A stretch of 35,718 bases of DNA, from contig NZ_POUD01000072.1 in assembly GCF_003236395.1 (NCBI RefSeq), forward strand, positions 1 to 35,718. Reading direction: 5' to 3'. A model generated the notes under the pieces. The model saw only the letters and a list, made by a program, of their open reading frames with translations, was not told the origin of the DNA and ran no database searches. A program made the translations under genes and the position numbers. Source of the stretch: Nonomuraea aridisoli (GTDB lineage Bacteria; Actinomycetota; Actinomycetes; Streptosporangiales; Streptosporangiaceae). Within the stretch, counting starts at the first letter, position 1. Each line of letters begins with the position of its first letter. Positions 1-7,909 of this stretch are shown here, in pieces.

Positions 1-804
1 GTTCTGAAGCGCCGCCAGCCGCGCGTACGCCCCCGTCAGCCCCTCCTCACGCTCCCGCCACGAGCGCGCCGCGACCGCCGCGATCAGCGACTCCCGCAGC
101 TCCGCCGCCCCCGGCAGCCGCGCCAGCGCACTGCCCAGCCACTTCGCGTACGGCGGATAACGCCGCCGCAGCAGCAGCGCCAGACGCATCACCTCCCGCG
201 CCAGCCGCGCCCCCACCACGGCCGAGCCCAGCTCGTCCCCCACCTCCGCGCACCGGCCGGGGAACGGCTCCTCCTGCGCGATCCGCCGCCACTGGCAGGC
301 CAGCACGTACCGCCACACGTCGTCCGGATACCAGCGCACCGCCGCCCTGGCCGCCTCCAGGCCCGCGCCCGGCAGGCCGTCGTGGAACACCTCACCCCGC
401 GTCACCCCGGCCAGCCGCTGCCACGGCGCCGACAGCCGGTCCAGCAGCGACACCCCGGCCCGCGGGTCGAACCCCAGCTCGCCCACCAGCCACGACCCCA
501 GATCCGTCACCGTCACACCCGGCCGGGTGCGTTCGTGGTACTCGAAGACGGTCGGCAGGCCGCGGAACCGTTCCGGCAGCCCGGCCACCACCTTCGCCTC
601 GACCTCCGCCACCCGCTCGGGCGCCACGAACACCAGCACGCGCGGACCCCAGTCATGATCGGTGGAGCGGGCGGTGTCGAACGCCAGCACCTCCGAGCCC
701 GGACCCACCAGCGCCGCGCTGTGCTCCACACCCGCCACCAGCGGCGCCACCACCTCACCGTAGAAGGCCCTCGACAGGTCGATACCTGGGACGAAATCGG
801 ACAT
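1..804 (-). CDS. DUF4037 domain protein (C-terminus outside window)
   Basis: The reading frame is open from the ATG at 804 to the left edge of the window, giving the first 268 codons; the 3' end is not in view. It begins MSDFVPGIDLSRAFY and contains a VLVFV strand, a 'FDTARSTDHDWGPR' segment and 'ELGFDPRAGVSLLDRL', which I recognise as typical of DUF4037 proteins, a family distantly related to nucleotidyltransferases. The substrate is unknown. Third positions are almost all G or C, as in the neighbouring genes. No good Shine-Dalgarno precedes the ATG; the start is chosen because the N-terminus matches what I recall of family members. It lies 117 bp downstream of the S9 peptidase stop on the same strand, so it may be the last gene of that cluster or have its own promoter. 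Confidence 0.8.
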   Translation of the reverse strand, partial: MSDFVPGIDLSRAFYGEVVAPLVAGVEHSAALVGPGSEVLAFDTARSTDHDWGPRVLVFVAPERVAEVEAKVVAGLPERFRGLPTVFEYHERTRPGVTVTDLGSWLVGELGFDPRAGVSLLDRLSAPWQRLAGVTRGEVFHDGLPGAGLEAARAAVRWYPDDVWRYVLACQWRRIAQEEPFPGRCAEVGDELGSAVVGARLAREVMRLALLLRRRYPPYAKWLGSALARLPGAAELRESLIAAVAARSWREREEGLTGAYARLAALQN

Positions 805-921
805 CACGCGGACAACTCTGCACCAGCGCCGCCGGAACCTCACCCGATTTAACGCGGACCCCCGCACCGGCCTGTCGACGCGAGCACCGTGCCGAGCGAG
901 GTGCCGAGATTGCCCGCGCTC

Positions 922-2766
922 TCAGCAAGGGGAGCGCCAGGCGGGGCCGGCCAGCCACCGGTCGAACCACGCGCGGGTACGTTCGAGGACGTCGAGCTGG
1001 TGGCCGCGTTCCCGGATCGCGTGACCTTCGCGCGGATAGACGACGAACTCGTGCTCGACGCCGAACCGCCGCAGCGCGCGGTGGAAGTAGGTGGACTGGC
1101 CGAGCGGCACGTTCGTGTCGTCCTCACCATGCAGGATCAGCACCGGCGTGCGGATCTCGGAGGCGTACGAGACGGGGCTGAGCTCGTCGTGCCGGTGCGG
1201 GCCGGCTCCCTCGCAGATGCCGGCGCCCATCACCGCGGCCTTGAACCGCGTCGTCCGCCCGACCGCCCAGGCGGCCATGAACCCGCCGTGGCTCCACCCG
1301 CCGATCCCGAGCCGGTCGGGATCGGCGACGCCGTCCTCGATCAGCACATCGATGCCGGTGACGATGTCCGTCCATTCGTCCATGCCGACCGCGCCGGCGA
1401 CGCTCGCCGCGAACGCGTGCCCGTGGCCCTCGCCGCCGCGCGGGTTGGGCAGGAAGACCGCGTACCCCGCGGCCGCGAGCCACTGTCCCGACGGGAACAC
1501 GCCGAGCATGAACTGGTCGGCGTACCGGGCGTACGGGCCGCCGTGCACCAGCGTGACGAGCGGGAACGGGCCGTCGTGGCGGCTCGCGCCCACCGGCAGG
1601 ATCAGCAGCCCGTCGAGGTCGAGCCCGTCGGCCGCCCGGTACGACAGGCGTTCCTGCGTTCCCCACCGAAGCCCGCGAAGCTCCGGCCTGGTGTCGCTGA
1701 GCCGGGTGAGCCGAGCGGCAGGCGGCCCGGCGTGGACGTTCATGGGCTCGTAGGCCGAGCTCACCAGCGCGGCGACGACCTCGCCCGAGTGACTCGCGGT
1801 GAGGGAGACGGCCAAGCCCGCTACGCGGGACATCCGCTGGAACCGTCCCGTTGCGGGATCGAGGCGGTGGATCGCGGTGTCGAGCCCGTCGGCGAACAGC
1901 GCCAGGGGCGGCCCGTGCGCGACCTGCGCCAGACCGGCCGGGCAGACGGCCATCCCTGCGGTCAGGTTGCGACGGTCCGCCGCGGCACCGGCCGCGGGCA
2001 CGGTGACGTCGAAGACCGCCCGGCCGCCGACGGGGCCGGGCGGGGTCGTGGCCAGATAACACAGATGCCAGACGCCGTCCGTCCGCCACCAAACCGGCGA
2101 CGACGCCGCCGGCTCGACGTCACCGAGATCCCGCACCGTGCCGGTCTCCGGGTCGACTACGTGCAACGCGCAGGTCGAGCAGCCCGGATCGAGATCCGGC
2201 ACGGCCCAGCTGAGCACCGCGAGGGGGCCTGCGTCCGGACACTGGGCCAGTTCGGCGACGTGCCTGTCGTCGAGCCCTTCCACCTTGCCCAGCCGCCCGG
2301 TGTCCGGGTCGAGCAGCCACAACCGGCCGTAGGGGACATGCTCTCCCCATACCCTGACGTCCTCGCAGGCCGGCGCATCCTCGGCCACCACCGCGACCAG
2401 CCCGTGGCCGGCAAGAGGGAGGTGGTCGGAGATTCCGCCCGGCCTGGTGGTCAGCGTCTCCGCCTCACCGCCGTCCGCGGAGATCCGATGCAACTGCACG
2501 GTCCCTCGCTCCACCCGATCCGATCCGAAGTAGAGCGAGGCCGAATCCGGCGCCCAGCGCGGGAGGAAGTCCTTCGCCGCTCCCGCGGTCAGCTTCCTGG
2601 GCGGTGAGCTCGCGTCGGTCGCGGCGATCCAGATCGCGCTGCGCTGACGGTCTTCCGGCCGGCCTAGCGTGCTCACCGTGTAAGCGACCCAGCGGCCGTC
2701 CGGAGAGATCGCCGGCTGTAACGGCAGCGCACCGTCCACGATCAACCGCGAGGTGATCCTGGCCAT
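922..2766 (-). CDS. S9 family peptidase (prolyl oligopeptidase / acylaminoacyl-peptidase type)
   Basis: This 614-residue protein has an N-terminal beta-propeller-like half (repeated 'SPDGRWVAY'-type blades, residues about 15-340) and a C-terminal alpha/beta-hydrolase half. The catalytic triad can be read directly: Ser in GGWSHGGFMA (about residue 492), Asp in HGEDDTNVP (about 550) and His in YPREGHAI (about 582). In the S9 family such enzymes hydrolyse short peptides or acylated N-termini in the cytoplasm. No signal peptide is visible. The ATG at 2766 has a GGGAG about 12 nt upstream. A GTG at 2799 would add 11 residues, but that stretch itself contains the GGGAG, so 2766 is preferred. It lies 55 bp downstream of the GNAT gene on the same strand and may be co-transcribed with it. 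Confidence 0.9.
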   Translation of the reverse strand: MARITSRLIVDGALPLQPAISPDGRWVAYTVSTLGRPEDRQRSAIWIAATDASSPPRKLTAGAAKDFLPRWAPDSASLYFGSDRVERGTVQLHRISADGGEAETLTTRPGGISDHLPLAGHGLVAVVAEDAPACEDVRVWGEHVPYGRLWLLDPDTGRLGKVEGLDDRHVAELAQCPDAGPLAVLSWAVPDLDPGCSTCALHVVDPETGTVRDLGDVEPAASSPVWWRTDGVWHLCYLATTPPGPVGGRAVFDVTVPAAGAAADRRNLTAGMAVCPAGLAQVAHGPPLALFADGLDTAIHRLDPATGRFQRMSRVAGLAVSLTASHSGEVVAALVSSAYEPMNVHAGPPAARLTRLSDTRPELRGLRWGTQERLSYRAADGLDLDGLLILPVGASRHDGPFPLVTLVHGGPYARYADQFMLGVFPSGQWLAAAGYAVFLPNPRGGEGHGHAFAASVAGAVGMDEWTDIVTGIDVLIEDGVADPDRLGIGGWSHGGFMAAWAVGRTTRFKAAVMGAGICEGAGPHRHDELSPVSYASEIRTPVLILHGEDDTNVPLGQSTYFHRALRRFGVEHEFVVYPREGHAIRERGHQLDVLERTRAWFDRWLAGPAWRSPC

Positions 2767-2821
2767 CGAAGGCGTGTTCTCCCGTCTCAGAAGGGACACC
2801 CGGCAGAGTGGTGCGCCGGCC

Positions 2822-3559
2822 TCAGGAGGCCCAGTTGACGTGGGCGGCCATCACCGGGAGCCGGCGGTAGCCGATCCGCTCGTACACCCTGAGCGCCGCG
2901 GCGTTGTCGTCGTCCACCATCAGCGCCGCCCGCCCGTGCGCCGCGACCAGCTGCGCCGACACCCACCGGCACACCCGCTCGGCCAGCCCCCGGCCGCGGA
3001 AGGCCGCCCGGGTCGCCACCCCCGCCAGCAGCCCGACCGACGGCGCCGACCACGCGTCGGCCGCCACCGCGGCCAGCACCCCGTCCTCGCGCATCCCCGC
3101 CCACCGGCGCACGCCCGGCAGGCCCGGCACCGCGTACGACGCGGGCGCGTCCTGCGCCAGCAGCGCGCCCACCTCGGCGTCCGCGCCCTCCAGCCAGGCC
3201 ACGCCCTCGACCGCGCCGCCCACAGCGCCGGCGGGCAGGCTCATCCACGAGAACCTGCCGCCCTCGCGCACGTCGTCGAGCTTGGCCGTCACCTCGCTCA
3301 TCAGCGCCGCCTCACCCCACGGCCGGAAGGACGGCCCCAGCTCGGCCAGCGCGTGCCGCACCAGCTCGACCGCACACGAGGCGTCGCCCCACACCGCCAG
3401 CCGGTCCGCCCGCGACACCCCCCGGCAGCCGGCCACCACCGCCTCGCCCAGCGCCCAGGCCCGCGCGCCGCCGGTCAGGCCCTGCGCCGTCCACATCACC
3501 AGGTCGTCGTCCCCGCACGCCGCCCGCAGCTCCGCCTCCCCGCGCAGCTCACGGATCAC
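2822..3559 (-). CDS. GNAT family N-acetyltransferase
   Basis: This 245-residue protein has its GNAT fold in the C-terminal third: the acetyl-CoA-binding motif A is visible as 'GVATRAAFRGRGLAERVC' (R-x-x-G-x-G/A), followed by 'DDNAAALRVYERIGYRRL', the usual motif B region. The N-terminal 130 residues are less typical and may bind the unknown acceptor. The start is a GTG at 3559 whose bases overlap the purB stop codon (GTGA), which implies translational coupling. The open frame continues upstream to 4036, but that part is only an alternative frame of purB. The substrate cannot be inferred. The close coupling to purB suggests shared expression rather than a shared pathway. Confidence 0.88.
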   Translation of the reverse strand: MIRELRGEAELRAACGDDDLVMWTAQGLTGGARAWALGEAVVAGCRGVSRADRLAVWGDASCAVELVRHALAELGPSFRPWGEAALMSEVTAKLDDVREGGRFSWMSLPAGAVGGAVEGVAWLEGADAEVGALLAQDAPASYAVPGLPGVRRWAGMREDGVLAAVAADAWSAPSVGLLAGVATRAAFRGRGLAERVCRWVSAQLVAAHGRAALMVDDDNAAALRVYERIGYRRLPVMAAHVNWAS

Positions 3560-4986
3560 AGGATCGCCCCCGGCCGGTACGCCGCCGCCTGCGGGTGGGC
3601 CGCCACGACCTCCTCCACCTGGCGCACGACCTCCCGCACCTGGTCGGCCGCCGCCCCGGTGAACGACACCCGGTCGGCCAGCAGCTCCTCCAGCCGCCCG
3701 CGGTCCAGGGGGAACCGGGCGTCGCCCGCCAGCAGGTCGAGCAGCTCGTTGGCCGCACCGCGCGAGCGCATCGCCAGCGCCGCCGCCACCGCGTGCTCCT
3801 TGATCAGCTCGTGCGCCTGCTCGCGCCCCACCCCGGCCCGCACCGCCGCCATCAGCATCTTCGTCGTCGCCAGGAACGGCAGGTAGCGGTCGAGCTCGGC
3901 GGCGATCACCGCCGGGAAGGCGCCGAACTCGTCCAGCACCGTCAGCATCGTCTCCGCCAGCCCGTCGAAGGCGAAGAACGCGTCCGGCAGCGCCACCCGG
4001 CGCACCACCGAGCACGACACGTCGCCCTCGTTCCACTGGTCGCCGGCCAGCTCGCCCACCATCGAGGCGTAACCCCGCAGCACCACGGCCAGGCCGTTGA
4101 CACGCTCGCAGGAGCGGGTGTTCATCTTGTGCGGCATCGCCGAGGAGCCGACCTGCCCCTCCTTGAAGCCCTCGGTGACCAGCTCGTGCCCGGCCATCAG
4201 CCGGATCGTCTTCGCCAGCGACGACGGCGCCGCCGCCAGCTGCACCAGCGCCGTGACCACCTCGAAGTCCAGCGAACGCGGGTAGACCTGCCCGACGCTG
4301 GTGAAGCGGTGCTCGAACCCCAGGTGGGCGGCCACCCGGCCCTCCAGCTCCGCCAGCTTGCCGCGGTCGCCGCCGAGCAGGTCGAGCATGTCCTGGGCGG
4401 TGCCGACCGGGCCCTTGACGCCACGCAGCGGATAGCGGGCGATGAGCTCCTCCAGCCGCCGGTGGGCCACCAGCAGCTCGTCGGCCGCCGTGGCGAACCG
4501 CTTGCCCAGCGTCGTGGCCTGCGCCGCCACGTTGTGGGAACGGCCCGCCATCACGGTGGCCTCGTGCTCGGCGGCCAGCCGGGCCAGCCGGGCCAGCAGC
4601 GCCACCACCCGGTCGCGCACCAGCAGCAGGCTGTCGCGCACCTGCAGCTGTTCGACGTTCTCCGTCAGGTCGCGCGAGGTCATGCCCTTGTGCACCTGCT
4701 CGTGCCCGGCCAGTGCGTTGAACTCCTCGATGCGCGCCTTGACGTCATGGCGGGTCACTCGCTCACGGGCGGCGATGGAGTCGAGGTCGACCTGCTCGAC
4801 CACCTTCTCGTAGTCGGCGATGGCGCCCTCGGGCACCGCGATCCCCAGCTCGGCCTGCGCCTTCAGCACCGCCAGCCACAACCGCCGCTCCGCGACGATC
4901 TTGTATTCGGGCGACCACAGGCGGGCCAGCTCCGGCGAGGCGTAGCGGGCGGCCAGGACATCGGGGATACGCGGCTTGGAAGTCAC
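3556..4986 (-). CDS. purB: Adenylosuccinate lyase PurB
   Basis: This 476-residue enzyme of the fumarase/aspartase superfamily converts SAICAR to AICAR and adenylosuccinate to AMP in purine synthesis. The superfamily signature loop is visible as GSSAMPHKMN (around residue 280), with 'MTSRDLTENVEQLQ' and 'RSHNVAAQATTLGKR' as the other conserved blocks of the shared active site. The protein begins (V)TSKPRIPDVLAARYASPELARLW, the usual actinobacterial PurB N-terminus, so I place the start at the GTG at 4986. The open frame extends to 5106, but those 40 residues are not family-like. No Shine-Dalgarno is visible at 4986, so a leaderless or short-leader mRNA is possible. The downstream GNAT gene overlaps by 4 nt. 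Confidence 0.95.
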   Translation of the reverse strand: MTSKPRIPDVLAARYASPELARLWSPEYKIVAERRLWLAVLKAQAELGIAVPEGAIADYEKVVEQVDLDSIAARERVTRHDVKARIEEFNALAGHEQVHKGMTSRDLTENVEQLQVRDSLLLVRDRVVALLARLARLAAEHEATVMAGRSHNVAAQATTLGKRFATAADELLVAHRRLEELIARYPLRGVKGPVGTAQDMLDLLGGDRGKLAELEGRVAAHLGFEHRFTSVGQVYPRSLDFEVVTALVQLAAAPSSLAKTIRLMAGHELVTEGFKEGQVGSSAMPHKMNTRSCERVNGLAVVLRGYASMVGELAGDQWNEGDVSCSVVRRVALPDAFFAFDGLAETMLTVLDEFGAFPAVIAAELDRYLPFLATTKMLMAAVRAGVGREQAHELIKEHAVAAALAMRSRGAANELLDLLAGDARFPLDRGRLEELLADRVSFTGAAADQVREVVRQVEEVVAAHPQAAAYRPGAIL

Positions 4987-5034
4987 GTCCGACAAGTGTA
5001 GGCACCCGGCGCGACGTGTCCGGACGCGACCCGC

Positions 5035-5064
5035 TTGACCTTTCCTTGACTCGACCCGATATAT
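5035..5064 (+). promoter_or_regulatory. Putative sigma70-type promoter of the DUF4236 gene
   Basis: TTGACC at 5035-5040 is followed after 18 bp by ATATAT at 5059-5064, in the gap between the divergent purB and DUF4236 starts. A transcript would start near 5071 and give a leader of about 50 nt before the GAGGAG ribosome site at 5108-5113. Called by eye. Confidence 0.45.
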
Positions 5065-5119
5065 CGCGCCCTCGCGGGGTAGGCGAAGGGTTCCCGCGAA
5101 ACGCAATGAGGAGTGCGAT

Positions 5120-5305
5120 ATGGGCTTGAGTTACCGCAAGTCGCTCAAGTTCGGCCCGTTCCGGCTGAACCTCTCCCGCGGTGGCGTGGGCCACAGCTGG
5201 GGCAACCGGCTGTTCCGGGTGACCCGTACGGCGGACGGCCGCCGTACGCTCTCGGTCAACCTGCCCGGAGGCTTCCACTGGCGCAAGACCGTCGGCCGCC
5301 GCTGA
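5120..5305 (+). CDS. DUF4236 domain protein
   Basis: This 61-residue protein begins MGLSYRKSLKFGPFRLNLSRGG, the characteristic N-terminal block of DUF4236 (aromatic-R-K-S, then a G-P-x-R-x-N-L-S beta hairpin). The rest forms a second short beta-rich motif ending KTVGRR, a plausible complete length for the family. A strong GAGGAG ribosome site sits 6 nt before the ATG. The function of DUF4236 is unknown. Its TGA stop at 5303-5305 is followed, in the same frame and without a gap, by the remains of an aldo/keto reductase (next entry). It is therefore the gene adjoining the deletion that removed the start of that enzyme. Confidence 0.82.
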   Translation: MGLSYRKSLKFGPFRLNLSRGGVGHSWGNRLFRVTRTADGRRTLSVNLPGGFHWRKTVGRR

Positions 5306-6115
5306 CCGACCTTCACCGCCCAGGGCTACGGCTTCGGCATCGCGGAACGCGTCCTCGGCCGCGCCCTCGACGGCGACCGCGACAACGTCGTCATCGCCAC
5401 CAAAGGCGGCCTGCGCATGGACGGAGACGTCCTCGTCCGCGACTCCAGCCCCGCCTGGCTGCGCCGCGGCGTCGAAGCCAGCCTGGAAGCCCTCGGCACC
5501 GACCACATCGACCTCTACCAGGTGCACTGGCCCGACCCCCGCACCCCGTACGCCGACAGCGCCCAGGCCCTGCGGGACATGGTCACCGAAGGGCTGATCC
5601 GGCACATCGGCGTCTCCAACTTCGACACCGACCAGCTGCGCGCCTTTCCCGGCGTGGAGGCCCTCCAGCCGCCCTACCACCTGTTCCACCGCGACATCGA
5701 AGCCGACGTGCTGCCGTACGCGGCCGAGCACGACCTCGGCGTGCTCGTCTACGGACCCCTCGCGCACGGCCTGCTCGGCGGCGGCTTCGACGAGCACACC
5801 ACCTTCCCCGACGACGACTGGCGCTCCCAGAGCCCCGACTTCACCGGCCCGGGCTTCCTGCGCAACCTCCAGATCGTCGCCGAACTGCGCCGCTACGCCG
5901 AACGCCTCGGCGCCACCGTCGGCCAGCTCGCGCTCGCGTGGGTGCTCGCCCACCCGGACGTCCACGTCGCCATCGTCGGCGCACGCGACCCCTGCCACCT
6001 CGACGAGAGCCTCACCGCCGCCGACCTGACCCTCGGATCCGACGACATCACCGAGATCAATCACATCATGTCCGGCGCCGCCCCGATCTCCGGCCCCACC
6101 CCCGAAGGCATGTGA
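5306..6115 (+). pseudogene. Aldo/keto reductase, 5'-truncated
   Basis: Directly after the DUF4236 stop codon the same frame reads as an aldo/keto reductase from the catalytic-Tyr region onward: 'AQGYGFGIAERVLGRAL', then 'NVVIATKGG' (catalytic Lys), 'DLYQVHWPDP' (active-site His) and 'IGVSNFDTDQLRAF', through to a natural C-terminus. The first roughly 50 residues of the TIM barrel, including the usual catalytic Asp, are missing. The first in-frame start codon is ATG 5417, which would also drop the Tyr and Lys and leave a 232-residue protein without key catalytic residues. I therefore call it a deletion-derived pseudogene. The body of the gene is otherwise undamaged and keeps high third-position GC, so the deletion looks recent. 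Confidence 0.8.
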
Positions 6116-6121
6116 ACCACC

Positions 6122-6694
6122 TCAGGAACGGGCTTTCAGGCCGTCGAGGGTGAGGTCGAGCAGGCGTTCGGCTTGTTGTCGTCGTTCGGGACCGGCCGAG
6201 GTGAGAGCGATGCCTTCGAGGGCGGCGCCCAGGTCGGTGGGGCTGATGTCGGTGCGAATCTCGCCGGCGGCCACACAGGCGTCCATCAGGGTGGCGATCG
6301 CGGCCTGGATCATGTCGCGGCTGTGGCTGTAGGGGTTGCTTCCCGCCGCGGCGATGGCGCGCAACGCGTCGGCCATGCCGAATTTGGCGGTGACGTAGTC
6401 CATGAAAAGACGTGTCCAGGCGCGCAGGGCCTCGTAGGGCGGCTTCGACGCGAGCAGACCGGGGACGGCGTCGCACAGCTGGACCAGCTCGTTGCGGTAG
6501 ACCGCCTCGATCAGAGCCTCCCGGGTGGGGAAATTGCGATACAGGGTCGCGCTGCCCACGCCCGCCTCCTTGGCGATGCGCTCCAGGTGCGCGTCCAGCC
6601 CCTCCTCGGCGTACACGCGCACCGCGGCCGCGAGGATCTTGTCTCTGTTACGCCGTGCGTCAGCTCGCAACGGGCGTTGTGCACTGCCGGCCAT
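6122..6694 (-). CDS. TetR/AcrR family transcriptional regulator
   Basis: This 190-residue protein has the TetR helix-turn-helix near the N-terminus: 'RNRDKILAAAVRVYAEEGLD', then 'RIAKEAGVGSATLYRNFPTREAL' (about residues 15-58). An all-helical ligand-binding domain follows. The start is the ATG at 6694, which has GAGGGGAG about 12 nt upstream; a GTG at 6748 would extend it but lies inside the operator region. The gene is divergent from the SDR gene, and two related palindromes lie between them (6729-6752 and 6760-6783). It probably represses both itself and the dehydrogenase. The ligand is unknown. Its 3' end lies 6 bp from the convergent reductase pseudogene. Confidence 0.92.
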   Translation of the reverse strand: MAGSAQRPLRADARRNRDKILAAAVRVYAEEGLDAHLERIAKEAGVGSATLYRNFPTREALIEAVYRNELVQLCDAVPGLLASKPPYEALRAWTRLFMDYVTAKFGMADALRAIAAAGSNPYSHSRDMIQAAIATLMDACVAAGEIRTDISPTDLGAALEGIALTSAGPERRQQAERLLDLTLDGLKARS

Positions 6695-6728
6695 CAACGG
6701 TCGCCGTCTCCCCTCTCTGATCGACTTG

Positions 6729-6752
6729 CTAAACGGAGGCGCGCCCACTTAG
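6729..6752. promoter_or_regulatory. Putative TetR operator 1
   Basis: A 24-bp imperfect palindrome centred at 6740.5, with ends CTAA and TTAG and a GGCGCG core (8 of 12 half-site positions match). It lies in the intergenic region between the divergent tetR and SDR genes. Together with the second site it also forms a large inverted repeat: 6735-6752 against 6760-6777 match at 16 of 18 positions. Confidence 0.55.
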
Positions 6753-6759
6753 CCTCTAC

Positions 6760-6783
6760 CTAAGTGGTGGCGCCTCCACTTTC
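6760..6783. promoter_or_regulatory. Putative TetR operator 2
   Basis: A better palindrome than operator 1. AAGTGGTGGCGCCTCCACTT at 6762-6781 has arms matching at 9 of 10 positions around a central GGCGCC. Its centre (6771.5) is 31 bp, almost exactly three helical turns, from that of operator 1, so two repressor dimers would lie on the same DNA face. It sits about 40 bp before the SDR start. Confidence 0.6.
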
Positions 6784-6819
6784 ACTGTAGGCCATCCCCC
6801 TTGTGGAAGGACGTTGATC

Positions 6820-7557
6820 ATGTCAGGGATCGAAGGCAAGGTCGTAGTGATCACCGGCGCCAGCAGCGGCATCGGAGCGGCCACGGCGACCTGGCTCGCC
6901 GAGAAGGGGGCCAGGCTCGTGCTCGGCGCCCGACGAAAGGACCGGCTGAACGCGGTGGTGGAGCAGATCACGGCCCAGGGCGGCTCCGCCGTCGGGACCG
7001 TCATCGACGTGACGCGCCGCGAAGACCTCAAGCGCCTGACGGACACCGCCGTCGACCGGTACGGCCGGCTCGACGTGCTGGTCTCCAACGCCGGCACGAT
7101 GGCGGTGTCACCGTTCGACGAGCTGCGCCAGGACGACTGGGACGCCATGGTCGCCACGCACATCACCGGCCTGCTGAACGGCATCGGCGCGGCACTGCCC
7201 ATCTTCCGGCGGCAGCGTTCCGGCCAGTTCGTCAACGTCGCCTCCACCGCGGCCTACGTCGTGAAATCTCCCATGGGCGTCTACGCGGCCACCAAGACAG
7301 CGGTGAAGGTGCTGACCGAGGGCCTGCGACAGGAGTCGGGCCCCGACCTCCGCGTCACCCTCGTCTCACCGGGATTCACCGACACCGAGGGCGTGGGCAA
7401 GGGAGGCAGCCCCGAAACAGCGGTGGCCCTCTCCCGGCAGCGTGACGAGATCGCCATCCCGCCCACCGCGATCGCATCCGCGATCGGTTACGCGATCGAA
7501 CAGCCCGCCGCCATCGACATCAACGAGATCGTCGTCCGCCCCACCGTACAAGCCTGA
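6820..7557 (+). CDS. SDR family NAD(P)-dependent oxidoreductase
   Basis: This 245-residue classical short-chain dehydrogenase has the cofactor motif TGASSGIG at residues 12-19, NAG at 90-92 and the catalytic Ser142, Tyr155 and Lys159 (YAATK). An Arg-rich stretch after beta2 (GARRKDR) suggests NADP(H) preference. The ATG at 6820 has GGAAGGA 8 nt upstream; the alternative TTG at 6814 lacks that spacing. The substrate is unknown. The divergent TetR gene and the palindromes between the two suggest a substrate- or xenobiotic-inducible enzyme. Confidence 0.93.
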   Translation: MSGIEGKVVVITGASSGIGAATATWLAEKGARLVLGARRKDRLNAVVEQITAQGGSAVGTVIDVTRREDLKRLTDTAVDRYGRLDVLVSNAGTMAVSPFDELRQDDWDAMVATHITGLLNGIGAALPIFRRQRSGQFVNVASTAAYVVKSPMGVYAATKTAVKVLTEGLRQESGPDLRVTLVSPGFTDTEGVGKGGSPETAVALSRQRDEIAIPPTAIASAIGYAIEQPAAIDINEIVVRPTVQA

Positions 7558-7585
7558 CGCGGTGCCGAGCCGGTCGATCGGCGGG

Positions 7586-7740
7586 TCAGGTCTGCCAGAG
7601 GGTCGAGACCACCACGCGCAGGACGGTGGCGCCCAGGACACTGATCACGGCGTTGCGGGTTTCCAGTGCAGCCCGACAGCGACGGCGAAGCTCGCCGCGG
7701 CCAGCAGAGGGACGGGCAGGTCGTGCTGGGCCCGCCAAGC
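7586..7740 (-). pseudogene. Remnant of a membrane transporter C-terminus (AzlD-like?)
   Basis: Two minus-strand frames with high third-position GC join end to end. One reads 'QHDLPVPLLAAASFAVAVGL', a hydrophobic helix, and then stops. The other picks up as 'TRNAVISVLGATVLRVVVS' and ends at the TGA at 7586-7588. A single frameshift near 7660 would restore two consecutive membrane helices. The R-T-R-N / V-x-S-V-L-x-G-T pattern resembles the end of AzlD-type branched-chain amino-acid exporters, but the match is short. The rest of this 350-bp gap (7741-7870) shows no gene. Confidence 0.35.
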
Positions 7741-7874
7741 GAGGGATCACCTGCCACAGAGCGATCACGGCCGAGCCCGAGTGGTCTGGCGTTCTCCAAT
7801 CGTTGATTTGGGTTTGTGAGGGGTGAAAGGGGCACATCTCAACCCCGCACCTTTACATTGTAGATTTCTTGATG

Positions 7875-7904
7875 CGCGTGCGAGCCGCGCCTGGCTCGCA
7901 CGCG
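7875..7904 (-). terminator. Terminator hairpin of the esterase gene
   Basis: A perfect 12-bp inverted repeat (CGCGTGCGAGCC, loop of 6, GGCTCGCACGCG) starts 5 bp past the stop codon of the esterase gene on the minus strand. No T-run follows, which is common for actinobacterial terminators. It could also stop plus-strand transcription coming from the SDR side. Confidence 0.75.
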
Positions 7905-7909
7905 TCCTG

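Noticed and set aside
889..2607. 572-codon plus-strand open frame
   Set aside because: Antisense shadow of the S9 peptidase gene. It has low-complexity Arg/Gly/Pro composition, and the minus strand has a readable catalytic triad.
3560..4036. N-terminal extension of the GNAT frame
   Set aside because: It overlaps purB in another frame and reads as low-complexity Gly/Arg/Ala.
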